Shown one piece after another: positions 30,658-42,002 of a stretch of DNA of 64,000 bases. Position 1 is the stretch's first letter; each line of letters begins with the position of its first letter. A model generated the notes under the pieces. That model searched no databases. It was not told the DNA's origin and saw only the letters and a program-made list of their open reading frames with translations. The translations under genes and the position numbers were made by a program. The DNA is from Echria macrotheca (Eukaryota > Ascomycota > Sordariomycetes > Sordariales > Schizotheciaceae), in contig MU839842.1 of NCBI GenBank assembly GCA_030411725.1, positions 434,001 to 498,000 of the forward strand, read 5' to 3'.

Positions 30658-33600
30658 ATGGAAAGCCATACTGAAGATGGTACGTCCCATGCACAATGAA
30701 AGAAAAGGGGCACAGAAACTAATCATCACCAGTGGTCCGCATTCCTTCCGAACATGTCAGGCTCGGGGACATCTTGCTGCTTCAAGGCCGCCCCTCCCAG
30801 GTCATCCGTATATCAACGAGTGCTGCCACCGGGAGGCACAGGTACCTAGGTGTGGATTTATTTACCGGAGAGCACCGTGAGGAGTCCTCCTTTATTACTC
30901 ATCCGGTACATGCGCCGGAGGTCACCATCCATATTGTTTTGGGTCCAGTCTTCAAACAATACCAGCTTCTTGACCTGGCTCATGACGGAGCCGCTGTGGC
31001 TATGACGGAAACCGGAAACGTCCGGAGGGGCGTACGTGTCTTGAACTCTGTTCGGCGCAGGCTCACGGAGACGTTTAAGGGAGGCAAAGCAAGCATCCTA
31101 GTTCTCGTTGTGGCTACAAACGAGGATGGAGAGATTATCGTCGATATGAAGCCCGTTCGCCAGACACCGCCTGGGCATCACAACAATGCAGCAGACCTGT
31201 ATAAAGCCTGCAAGGACCGGAACGAGGGTCTGATGCGAGATATTCTGGAGCGTGTTGCAGATGGATATGACAGGGGGGAAAGAGATGCGGCGCTTTTCAA
31301 CGCTGTAAAATTTGGATTCGGGCCGGGGGTCCGACTTCTCATCGAATCTGACGTCAACCTAGGCACGGTGGATTTGGATGGAAACACCGCTTTGGACGTG
31401 GCCCTTTCGAAAACCGATCCAATCTCACAGGCAATTGGCGTGTTGCTTCTGGAGAACCACTTGTCTCCCTTGCAGGGCGTCGAGGACTGAATCCGGAGTC
31501 TGCTCTCCAGAGCCGCACGCCGCGACCTCACGAATGTCGATAAACTTCTTCGCGAAGGTGTAAACATTAACGGCACAGATGGCCTGGGATATACAGCCCT
31601 TCACGAAGCAGCACGCTTTGGCTGGGTTGAGGTCGCCAAGCTTCTTGTCACTCAATGGGGCGCCGATGTCAACGCGACATTGCGTCTTGGTGGAAACACA
31701 GTGCTACACGCCATCGTTGACCCGGAATCTTCTGCGGCCCACCGGAGGTTCTACCGGGATAGCGCCCCCGAACGCAGCATAGCGCTACCTCTGTGTGATG
31801 ACCATGTGGCAATCGTCGAGCTATTGCTTCAAAATCACGCTTTGCCCAACCAGACGCGGTTCAGTGACGGCCTGACTGCGCAGGATCTCGTTTCGAGGCA
31901 ACTTGGGTCGGGCGACCAAGGGATGGAGAGCCAGGAGAGGACCATCCTGGGACGGATCCTGAAGCTTCTTAGATCCCCGCCGCCGGTTGAGCCAGGGCAT
32001 CAGGGACGGCTGATCAGAGAAGCTGAGCCGCACAGAATGCATCTAGATGGGGAGCAAATGGTGCTGTGCGATTGCTTCACTGCTAGGCTTCAATACCACG
32101 AACCCGATTCTTTCATGTACCGGGAGGTCGGGGTCGGGAGCCGTATCTCCCACGGTCACGAAGCCCTATACTTCGTCTGCCAATTGGAATCATGGGCAAA
32201 GTCTCGGGAAAGTGAAACGCACACCCGCAAATTAGAACCATGGGCACGTCCCCGGGAAAGGTCCTGGAGATGGATACATGTGCCGATGAATAACGTAAGA
32301 TTGGGAGGACGCACCCTATTTCCGTCGTGAATTCCTGCAGTGACACTACTAATAACCATGACATCACAGAAAGCTTGGGTCAAGGTAAGAGTTTCATACA
32401 AATCATATCACCTATGACACAGCTCACTGACCCATTGGCCTCGAAGAACATTATACGGGCCATGAAAATCGAGCATATCTGGGAAGAAGGAGATTTAAAA
32501 GAGGCCGAGGACTTCATTGAAGAGTCATACGACGAGATCCGAGGACCTGAGCCTTATGCCCGATTCCGAAGACCACACTTTAGCCCTAGGCGCGAGCGGC
32601 ACCCGAACTGCTCCTCCCTTGTTGTGCGTTATTACGATCTCTAATCCGCGCTCCCTGCTACAGTGTGTGGAATCCAGCTAATAAAGCTACTAGATCCCAT
32701 ATTTTGACACCGAAGCACTAGTTGAATACCTCGACAGGAAAGAGGCGCCCAACGAAGGCTTCCGTCTGAGGCGAGACCTAGAGAGAGCCTACTCTACAGC
32801 CTCGAATCTTTCCGATGACGTGCACTTCCCATGCACACTCGACCAGTCATACTACCTCTCTTTGTCTGATGCGACTTCAACTGAGCGGGACAAAACCCAA
32901 GTGGCGGTCAAGTACGCCGAACGCCTCGAGGAAGAGTCTAGCCCAAGGGGAAGGCTTCACGAAACAGGTGTGAAGCCGCCCCTGACGACACCAAAGAGAT
33001 TGCTCATGGTTAACCAGCTATGGCTTTGGACGATAGACAAAACAATCATCACGGCGTTTCCAGACCGGTGCTGCAAGATCCCAAGCCCAGACCTTCTCAA
33101 GCACATATGCCAGAGCCTGGAGACGGATCCATGTGAAACTATGGAATCCAATATTGTTCGGATATTGCGGCACACGCTTGGCTTTTTGGACGCGCCGACT
33201 AACGCAGGGCTACAGCACAACCTCTTTGATATATTTGAACAGAGCATTTCGTTCCGGGTAGATAAGCTTCAACACGGCCTGTCTTGCCACAAACGGTTGC
33301 TAACAACCTACGCTTTTAGGCATACGGAGAGACGGACTGCTACAACCGCTTCCATCAAGCCAGCGAGGCACAGAGAGCGCGGTACACTGACGCGGCCGAA
33401 GACACGTCCCGGATCCTCAACCGGCGGAGGAGACGGGACGAGGAGGAGATGTGCGATATCAGTCGGGAGATTGAGCACCTCTGCGAGATCAAAGATATCC
33501 GAGACGAGCTGAAGATGATTGAGCGCGTCCTGGATGATCAGTTGATGGTCCTTAGGCAATACGGGGAGGGTTTCGACATCGAGTCGAGGGTCATGAACGG

Positions 33601-34434
33601 CGTTGACGCCTTGGAGCGGTTGCTGCGCACCAAATTGTCAAAGCTGCGACGACTGAACGAAGACGCGCGAACAGTGGAAGCATCTGTAAGATCTCACTTA
33701 CCTACTACACCCACCATCTGGATGACACAAACTAACCACCACTGGGAAGCTCGACCTTCTCTTGGACCTGAAGCAAAAGCGATGAAACCTAAACGAAGCG
33801 CGCGACAGCCGCCGCCTAGCAGACCAGGCAGACCGTCGGGCTAGAGACGCAGAGACCTAGAACCAGCTCCTCTTTGTCTTTACTATTGTCACCATAGTCT
33901 TTGTACGTTGCTGCTGAAAACCCCAAGAAACCTCGAAAGAAAGCACCAATAGAAGAAGAGGTACACACGCTAACTTCTTTCATGTGCTGTAACCCAGACC
34001 CCTATCTCCTTCGTCTCAAGCCTCATGGCAGTTCCCAGCCGCGACTTCCCCCGGAACGAAGAAGGGAGCGACATCGCGTGGACTTGGCAGCAGGTTGTGG
34101 CCGGCACTTGTAAGTCTTGCTCTCATAATCCAAGATATCCAGTTCTCTAATATGAAACTCAGTGGTAACCGAAGCCATCACATTCCTCGGAATCGCTGCC
34201 TTCTGGCTTGCTGCTCCTACGCGGCCCAATGACTCGGGCGACGGAGCTTCACCTTCGCAGCGGAGGTTCAAGCAATGGTGGAGAAATATGTGGGGATCTG
34301 ATGACTGGAGGGTGGTTGAAGAGAAGGATCCGGGAGGGAGATCGAAGGACGAGGAGACCGCTATCGTGGCTCATACGTCCGTTGAGCGCGAAGCCGTTGA
34401 TCGCAAGTACGGCCTTTTGAGGGTTCGCCGGTGA
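30658..34434 (+). pseudogene. Decayed composite gene: eIF5A-like domain, ankyrin repeats, CorA-like two-TM C-terminus
   Basis: Exon 1 30658-30679 and an intron 30680-30732 give MESHTEDVVRIPSEHVRLGD. Residues 8-150 match the eIF5A fold (DILLLQGRPSQVIRISTS, LGVDLFTGEH, YQLLDL, VLVVATNEDGE), but the hypusine-lysine position is Arg42. Ankyrin-type sequence follows (GYTALHEAARFGWVEVAKLL). Further on come the WRWIHVPMNN, RLLMVNQLWLWTIDKTIITA and IEHLCEIKDIRDELKMIERV blocks and two hydrophobic helices (LLFVFTIVTIVF; EAITFLGIAAFWLAA), as in fungal ankyrin proteins with a CorA-like end. In-frame stops: TGA 31488-31490, TGA 33783-33785, TAG 33858-33860. Splice sites between blocks still look usable, including a 15-bp exon (32370-32384, KAWVK). 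The part before the first stop could still yield a 259-residue protein. Confidence 0.72.
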
Positions 34435-37129
34435 AGGCTCTGAGCACCACAAACCGGGAGGACTGCAGAGATGGGAGACATGCTCCGGAAGCCACTCGTC
34501 AACTGGAGACGGAGGTGGTAAGCAAGGACAAGGCCAACCGCATCATCATTTGATGAGCTAGCTACGGAATACATGTCACAGTTGCATCTCGTGCCTGATG
34601 ATTGCTGGACTACCCGATGGATACCTATCTAGGTTGTCGAAAATATTGTCACCGTACTGCACTCGGTCCTACCGCGCCTCCTCAGATCCCGATACAGCTG
34701 TCGGACAACATGCTCTAGCACTGGACAAGACATCCACCCTAGGACGCAGAGTACATGTATCGCCCGCGTCAACACCACAGCAGGCGGCTCAAGTCAATCG
34801 CATCCGCCCATATTACTTCGATCAGATCAGCCATCCGTAGCGTCTTTATCAGTGTCGGAACGATGAAAGGATACGAGGCGGTCATACCGATACCGGTGCG
34901 TGGAAGGCGCAGGGAACAACAGGGAGGAAGATCGATCTCATCAAGACACAGGCAACACGAACGGCCGAATCAGGGGAACCATGCATGTCATATCCCGTAA
35001 GAACGCAAAGACAATACGGATGGCAGAAAAGGCAAAGAGCGACAAGTGGCAAATTTATACGGGAATCACATAATGCGATTCACGAACACGACGGCAAAAA
35101 GCGGTATTTTTGTGCATGCTGGCAGTGGGTGGTGAGTGATGACGGCCAAAATTCCGCCGTGACCTCCGTGTTCCGACAACCCGATCCGGGTTCCTGGTTT
35201 CATCATTAGGCAGTGGCCGGGGAAATGGCGGCATTTTGATCAGATCGGAAGAAACCGCAGTGTGGAGCAATAACTCCGAGAGGGAAAAGGGGGGAAAGGG
35301 AAGGAGATTCCAATTTTATTTCCAGAAGATGAGATATTGGCCCGTGAAACCGGCGGGCGATAAGCAGTGAACAGGCCACCGGAGGGTTCACTAACATGGC
35401 TTGCCTCGTATAACCGCTGCAAGAGGCCTGTATTTGTTAAGAAAAGGGTGGGAAAACAGAGGAGGGGCAACCGAGTGCGCTGAGTGATCCCACCAGATCT
35501 CCCTGATGATTTCAGACAGGGCAAGATTTGACGGGAGAAAGGGGTGACCAGGGAGGGAGCTTGGAGAAGAAAAAAAGTCAGCATCTTAAAAATTGTTAAC
35601 AACACACAGACGAAAGAAAAAAAACAAGAGGCGGGAGAATGTCTTGGATCGCAAAAGGACTGCCTGCATCCCACATCCGAGGGCAGATTGCACGCCATCC
35701 GAGCTTGGCTAACAGCACGGCAGGCAAAAAGGGGTAGCGACAAGCACTAGGATTGTTAAGGCAGAGCTGCAACAGCGGCCAAAAGCCACCGATCTCGCCA
35801 AAGCGCGTCAAGAAATGCGAAATTTTGAGGACGAAATTAAAGAACCGCCCGACCCTGCTGCCGGCTTGTTTTTGCTCTAGTGTAGGCACGTGGGTGTGCA
35901 TGGTGATGCAAAGGCGTTTGCGGACCAGAGAGGACAAAAAGTGGCGCTCACCACAAATCTCGACCGAAACGGTCTGGCGCAAGGGGAGGACAGGAACAGC
36001 ATGCAGGCCCTGCGGTAGCGGCCCGAAATGCCAGTCAGTGCTCACAGGCACAGGTGCAGGAAACAGGCACACACACAGCGCCAGTGTGTGTGTCCGAGAG
36101 CGAACACGCCCGCGTTCGACGCGATCTGGCAGTTCACCGCCCTCATCATCAACCTCCCTTGCTTTTTTGTCGAAGGACGTCAAGACAAAGTCCGACGACT
36201 CCACCAACCATCCATCCATCCCACAAACTCCAGTCCGGAAGCTAGTAACAGGTTACCACCAACCCCCCCAAGACTCCGCTCCCAGGGCTGCAAGCGCGCT
36301 TCCAGCGAACCACCAGTCCGGCGCGTCGAGGTCGCTCCCGGGCTTGCCCCGGACGGCAACAGACGACAAAAAGCGGAGCAGAGTCGCACCGGAGTAAAAA
36401 TGGGAACATGTCAATCAAAGCAGGGCCGGGACTGGCAGGCAAAACCCCACGTTAGGTAATGTCCACATTGCTTCCATCGCGCGCTTCCTGTGATAAGCGA
36501 GGAGATGGTGGTGCAGCGGTTGCGAGATTCCCTCAGCGGCTGTTAAGATTAACGTTCCATGGCCCGTGCCGGGGGCCTGCACGGCAGGTTGTTTCGTTTT
36601 CCAGCTGCAAGAGTGTGCTGGCCGTTGGTGCTGTGACGTGACGTGACGCTCGCTCCCAGAGAAAAAAAGCTTGAGCTGGGTGCAAGCTCAGAGCTCACAG
36701 CTACCACCCCGGTTGGGAGTTTAATTACACGTGCAGGAGGCAAACCGGGAAGGGTGGGAGGAAATAAAAACAAAGCTGCAGCTGGGGGCGGTGATGGCGG
36801 CTGCCATTGGCGGGAGGCGGTCTTGGCAGCCCCTGAGGCTTACCGCGGACCTTGGAGTGCTGGGTCGAGCAATTACAGCGCGGCAGGCCAGCCCTGTCCA
36901 GGGGGGGGATAGCCTCAGCCTCCTCCAGCTCTGCTCGCAGAGACGTCCCAAGGTGGTGTGGTGCGAGGGGGACGGCCGTTGGTACAAGAAGGCGACGACA
37001 TCGCCGTTTCTGCTCACAACTTTCTTTCCTCCTCACCAAACAACTCTTTTACTGTTTTTTGCATCTCCTTCGGGACCCTTACATTCCTTAATAAACTAAT
37101 CGCCTTCGGGTATCCATTCGTTTATCACA
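34435..37129. other. 2.7-kb intergenic region; upstream region of the wall-protein gene
   Basis: Overlapping frames on both strands (for example 35596-36459) have no family motif and I reject them. The last 150 bp are pyrimidine-rich and end in TTTATCACAATG, as expected for the leader of a strongly expressed fungal gene. The unusual length suggests a large promoter. Confidence 0.45.
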
Positions 37130-37993
37130 ATGATTGCCAAGATCCTCGCCCTGGGCGCTCTGCCCGTTGCCTTCGGCGCCGTTGCTGGCGACTGGCCTTC
37201 TGCTGGCAAGCACCACGGAGGAGCATGGGGACCCTCGGTCACCTCCACCGTCTATGCCACCAGCACCTACACCGTCAGCTCGTGCGCGCCCGAGAAGACC
37301 GACTGCCCCCTCCGGGGCAAGGGCCCCGTCGTCGTCACTGAGGTCAAGCCGCTCTACACGACCGTCTGCCCCGCCGAGGAGGCCACCTCGACCTCGACCG
37401 CCGAGGCCGAGTGGGGCTGCTCGACCGCGACCTCGTACTCGCCCATCGTCTGGTCCACGACCTCGACGCTCCCGCCCGTCGTCGTGACCACCAAGTTCCC
37501 CACCGCCACCGTGACCAAGACCGAGGTCGAGACCGAGTACTCGACGTGCGTGCACACCGTCACCACGGCCTCGTGGCCGTACGCCGCCACCACCATCTTC
37601 CCCACCGCCACCATCACCAAGACCGACGTGGAGACCGAGTACTCGACCTGCGTGCACACCGTCACCAACGCCACCACCGTCTACCCCGTCACCAGCTCCG
37701 TCGCCACCACCTACACCGCCTGCCCCGTCTGGCCCAGCAGCAGCGGGTGGTCCGCCCCCGTCCCGGTTGAGTCCTCCGCCCCCGGCAGCTGGCCCGTCCC
37801 GGCCGCCTCCAGCTGGGCCGCCGCTCCCTCGGCCCCGTCGGCCGGGTGGCCCGCCGGTGCTGCTGCCCCCACCGGCAGCTGGACCAAGACCGCCTCGCCT
37901 GCCGTCGTCACGGCCGGCGCCGCCGCCTTCGGTGCCTCGGGCGCCATCAAGATGCTCGGCGCTGCCGCCGCTGCTGCTGCCCTTGTCCTTTAA
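37130..37993 (+). CDS. GPI-anchored-type cell-wall protein, Ser/Thr-rich, 287 aa
   Basis: A secreted structural wall protein, related in style to clock-controlled CCG-6-like proteins. Seen: a signal peptide (MIAKILALGALPVAFGAVAG), the TVYATSTYTVSSCAPEKTDC block and PLYTTVCPAEE, two near-identical 23-residue units at about 123-145 and 157-179 (each starts FPTAT, contains VETEYSTC and ends VHTVT), a Pro/Ser/Trp/Ala-rich region at about 200-255, and a C-terminal Gly/Ala hydrophobic tail ending in ALVL, as needed for a GPI signal. Codon use is strongly biased to C-ending codons, which suggests high expression. Single exon with an unusually long upstream intergenic region. Confidence 0.85.
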   Translation: MIAKILALGALPVAFGAVAGDWPSAGKHHGGAWGPSVTSTVYATSTYTVSSCAPEKTDCPLRGKGPVVVTEVKPLYTTVCPAEEATSTSTAEAEWGCSTATSYSPIVWSTTSTLPPVVVTTKFPTATVTKTEVETEYSTCVHTVTTASWPYAATTIFPTATITKTDVETEYSTCVHTVTNATTVYPVTSSVATTYTACPVWPSSSGWSAPVPVESSAPGSWPVPAASSWAAAPSAPSAGWPAGAAAPTGSWTKTASPAVVTAGAAAFGASGAIKMLGAAAAAAALVL

Positions 37994-39596
37994 GGGGTTT
38001 GCGGCAATTCTCTTCTAAATCAAAAACCCTTTTTTTCCAAGATGGTCTTTTCACGAGTATGGGGATCATTCTGAGTTTCGCACAATTGGAAGGAGTTTTG
38101 TAGATACCGATCGATACCCCTGACACATCAAGACATCTGTGGATTGGACTGCACGACTTCCTGACGAATATCTTCATGTATCTAATAATCGAGAAAATGA
38201 GCTTGGATTGTGTTTCGGCTGCATAATGAACTGGTGATTTTTTTTTTCATCCTGCCTCTTTTCCGCTGTTCGTGACTGCGCCGTGACTGAACTGTGGGCG
38301 TGGAAATTAGCTCTCTGTCAGTGCATGAAGATCATTGTTGACATGCAGAGCTGAGAACGTGCGGAGATTGGCAGGATGTGAGGACGGACTTCCGAGCCAA
38401 TCAGCGATGGTCTGTCGTGTGATCAGCCTCGTCTTGGATTAGCGCTGTGCCCGTGAACGAACCCCCTTGCCCTTGTGCCTGGTCTCCCGACTGTTGTTGC
38501 GAGGGAGCCGTGGAAGCCTGCTGTGTGTGCCTGGCAGGCAGGAAGGGTGAAAGCTGGCTGCCAGTAACCGGTTGCCTGTCAGGACTGGAACTGGTTGCGA
38601 GGTTGCTAGGATGGCTATCACGTGCAAGGAAGCCGATCGTCAGGTCAAGCAACAATTGTTGCCAGGGACCCTTTGCAAAGGAGGAAGTCCGGAAGATGGG
38701 AAGCAGCCGAAGGACACTACCTCCTTGCCACAATGCTGTCACGACCCAAACAATCTCATGGGACAAGATATTTTGCATGATGTGACGAATGCCAGATGGC
38801 TGTACTCTGGCGGGTGTGGTGTTTTGATGGGGAAGAAGAAAAGGCCGGCGGGAAGGACCATGACGGAATATAGCAGCAGCCGCTATCTCGCTGGATAGAC
38901 TGACACTGTCACTAACAACGAAAAGATATCGATCGAGGCCGTTGGAGTGACATACCTAGGTAACCAGATATCTCAGAACTTGTACTTGCCAGATTGCTCG
39001 TTCCAGCTGCCAACGGCATCTGATAGTCGGACAACGTCCTAGAATACTGCTGGCTTACAATCTGCCTTTGAGTTATACTATTAGGCTACCAGCATACCTT
39101 ACGTACCGGTAGTACCTACGCTTCGTTGAACAACGATAGTCTATTTAAAGTTCCAACAGGGTATAATCTCGTTGAAACTGTAGAAGTTGAGGAGGTCTCA
39201 AAGTGATAACATACACACTACGCCACAGGGGGTGGGGCCATTATATTCACTTGCAACCTCCTATTTCTGTGAAATCAATCAAGCGGCTAGATACGTGATA
39301 TATACTTATCTCGAGCTATTGTCTTTAAACCTAGAAAAGGGCGTGTATAATCGCGGCGAGTTTGGCGTATGTCAATATCAAGGGGGGTGCCCGGCTGTCA
39401 AAAGGGGGATGCCCGGCTAGGCTACCCGGCTAAAGTTGCCATCTAGAAGAGAGCCGATACGTCCCTCAATTGAGAGGGGAGGTGTGCTTCGCCAAGGATG
39501 CTGGCCGGGTGTGGGTGCCGCTTCCCCTCATCTTACATGTAGCCATTCTCACCAGCTTGTCCGGTACCGGTATCCCGCAGCACTTTCGAGTTCGCG
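37994..39596. other. Intergenic region with an 11-bp transposon-like motif
   Basis: A TACCTAGGTA palindrome lies at 38953-38962. Near 39390-39440, repeated GGRTGCCCGGCT motifs end in CTAAAGTTGCC (39430-39440), the reverse complement of the GGCAACTTTAG motif at 30088 and 30217. I see no supported gene. Confidence 0.4.
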
Positions 39597-41474
39597 ATGG
39601 CTTCTATTCCGCCAGCCGAAAAGTACTGGTATCGGCAACTGCAGAGAACACCGCCCGAGATACGACTCTTCGAGCTACTCCCAGGCGAGGATGGCGAGCC
39701 GATCCGGGGCAGAATCACCCACCACGCCCTCGACCGAGACCTGGCGTTTGATGCGCTTTCGTACGCATGGGGGGATGCCACGCACAGGTTCATAATCACA
39801 GTGGACGATGACAAGCAGCTAGGCGTGGCCGCGAACCTACACGCCGCTCTGGGACACCTGCGACACCCAACCGACAGCCTCCGCATCTGGATCGATGCCA
39901 TCTGCATCAACCAAGCAGACCACGCCGAGCGCAGTTTCCAGGTTGGGCTGATGCATTCCATCTACAGCCAGCCGCAAGTTGTCCGCGCGTACCTAGACCA
40001 AGACGTGAACGCCAGCCATCCGAGCATCCAGAAACTCATCTCGTTCGCCTCGCTCGACCTAGAGCATCTCGATTCCACCGCTGCCGCTGAACTCTGCGCG
40101 GTTGCGGACTTGAGCTCGGGCGTTTGGGACCCTGTGTTCGACATCTTCCAAAATCGATACTGGGGCAGACTCTGGGTTCAGCAAGAGCTGATCCTCCCAC
40201 CCAGGTTCAGCGTCCATTGCCGTCGTGTCGTGATTCCGGGGGAAGCCATCATCGCCTACAACGTGATCCTCGGCAGAGCCCTAGCGCCGCTGTACGAGTC
40301 TAGCGACGCTTCGTCGGTGGATGCTTTACGGAGGGCGATCGAGAAGATGCGCTTCTTTGACGCCCCATCCCGCGATCTTGATCATCTCCGGCACCAAGTC
40401 CATCATGTGAGCAACCAACAAGATGAACGTGTTCACGGATTCGCCAAGTGGTGCTCGCTTCTCGGAAACCTATTGCAGTACAGCAGGATGGACGCTACCG
40501 AGCCACGGGATAAACTCTATGGGCTCCTGGGATTCAGCCTGGACGTGAGCGCGGGCGACATTGCCGTCGACTACCAGATCAGCCTGCCCGACGCCTATGC
40601 CGACGTGGCGAGATTCTGCATTGACAAGTATGCGAATGTCAACTTCTTGTGCCATTGTCAGCTCAAGCCCTCGCCGCCCCCCTCCCAAGTCGACTCGGAC
40701 GAACCTGTTTTCCCTTCTTGGCTGCCCAACTGGCCGGCCATGGATGAAACGATGCGAGGCGCCGTCTTTATGGATGAGCGGCCCCGGGCGGGCGGCAGTT
40801 TGTGTCCCCGCGGCGCAACAAAGCTCTCGAGTGACCGCCGGTCGCTGTTCGTGAGGGGATTTCGGGTCGACACCATCGCCACAGCCACTGCCGCGCCGTT
40901 CCTCGACGCCCAACCCATCGCGTCGGTTCTCGATTCTCTTCGCGAGATATTCCACGCCGTCCATCTTGCCGTGGACGACGACGCTATCGTCCATGTTTTT
41001 GCGAGGGGCGAGGGCCGCCATGTGTCAGCTACAACAGGTTCCGACGGATTCCGGGCGACCAAGGCTTCCCTGTCCCGACTCGAGAGCCTGGCGCGCAAGA
41101 CGCCCACGACTGGTCTCGGTGACGTTGCGTTCATGGCGGGACCCCTGGGATTTGACCAGGCCAGCGAGAGACGGGCTGTTCGGAGAATCGTAGACTGTTT
41201 GAAGGGCCGACGTGTTGCGAGGCTTAGCACCGGCCAGGTGGGCATTCTTCTTGACGGTCATGTGCGACCGGGAGACGAGGTGTGGATTTTGTTTGGGTGT
41301 GCCTATCCCATCATACTACGACCGACGGGCAGTGGCGTATACCGCGTCGTTTCGCCCATGCATGTCCATGGGTTGATGGATGGCGAGGCGGTCGAGGGGC
41401 TAGCTGATATGGACGCCCCTTTGCACCGATTTGGTGTCGACACGTTTTCCATCGCCACCATTGAGTTGGTGTAG
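39597..41474 (+). CDS. HET-domain protein, het-6-like, 625 aa
   Basis: Predicted incompatibility effector. Seen: FDALSYAWGDATH near residue 50, LRIWIDAICINQADHAERS near 105, RYWGRLWVQQELIL near 185 and ATEPRDKLYGLLGFSLDVS near 300, the usual HET series. The C-terminal half has no NACHT, ankyrin or WD repeats; it contains RRSLFVRGFRVDTIA and a final GDEVWILFGC block, as often seen at the end of het-6-like proteins. Single exon; the ATG at 39597 is well placed just before the conserved N-terminus. A MITE lies about 110 bp past its stop codon. Confidence 0.9.
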   Translation: MASIPPAEKYWYRQLQRTPPEIRLFELLPGEDGEPIRGRITHHALDRDLAFDALSYAWGDATHRFIITVDDDKQLGVAANLHAALGHLRHPTDSLRIWIDAICINQADHAERSFQVGLMHSIYSQPQVVRAYLDQDVNASHPSIQKLISFASLDLEHLDSTAAAELCAVADLSSGVWDPVFDIFQNRYWGRLWVQQELILPPRFSVHCRRVVIPGEAIIAYNVILGRALAPLYESSDASSVDALRRAIEKMRFFDAPSRDLDHLRHQVHHVSNQQDERVHGFAKWCSLLGNLLQYSRMDATEPRDKLYGLLGFSLDVSAGDIAVDYQISLPDAYADVARFCIDKYANVNFLCHCQLKPSPPPSQVDSDEPVFPSWLPNWPAMDETMRGAVFMDERPRAGGSLCPRGATKLSSDRRSLFVRGFRVDTIATATAAPFLDAQPIASVLDSLREIFHAVHLAVDDDAIVHVFARGEGRHVSATTGSDGFRATKASLSRLESLARKTPTTGLGDVAFMAGPLGFDQASERRAVRRIVDCLKGRRVARLSTGQVGILLDGHVRPGDEVWILFGCAYPIILRPTGSGVYRVVSPMHVHGLMDGEAVEGLADMDAPLHRFGVDTFSIATIELV

Positions 41475-41585
41475 GCTAAGGCAGCTCTTATTTATCTGAT
41501 CATTTCCCAAGCAGCGCCTGAGCAAGGTGGCTAAGGGTGATGCCGGTGGCCGGGGTTGGTGAGGGCAGCTTTACGGTCAAACAAT

Positions 41586-41994
41586 GGCATCTGATAGGGG
41601 TGCACCCCCTTTTGATCCGTACGCATCCCCCTATATGATAGAATCCAAGGAGATGTTCGAACAAAAACGTTATAGTACACGAGCAGCGATAAGTCGGCCC
41701 TTGATAAGCTACTTTTAATATATCACAAGGTTTTCTTACCTTTTATTTACAAGAAATAATATCTGCTACGTCTTTACCCATGGCGCGTCCGAGGTTCTAG
41801 CAAACGTGTTAAACCTACCTTACACCTTTACTTATATAAGTTCAAAACCGCTTACATACAGTAAAGAGGCTTATGAAAAGTATATAATCAGCCTTTTGGA
41901 AAAAAGTCAACGGTAGTTTAAAGGGCAGATGCGTAAAACGCTATTGCGAGGGGATGCACCCGTAGCAAAAGGGGGTGCACCCCTATCAGATGCC
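41586..41994. mobile_element. hAT-type MITE copy 2, 409 bp, with perfect 8-bp target duplication
   Basis: The flanks are identical 8-bp direct repeats, CAAACAAT at 41578-41585 and 41995-42002. The terminal inverted repeats are identical over the first 29 bp, starting GGCATCTGATAGGGGTGCAC. The interior is AT-rich and carries no transposase. An 8-bp duplication is the mark of the hAT superfamily. The flawless ends and duplication indicate a fairly recent insertion. It is longer and better preserved than the copy at 18103-18347. Confidence 0.95.
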
Positions 41995-42002
41995 CAAACA
42001 AT

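Noticed and set aside
35596..36459. Overlapping long frames on both strands upstream of the wall-protein gene
   Set aside because: Frames are open in several phases at once because of GC-rich composition; the sequences are low-complexity without motifs.
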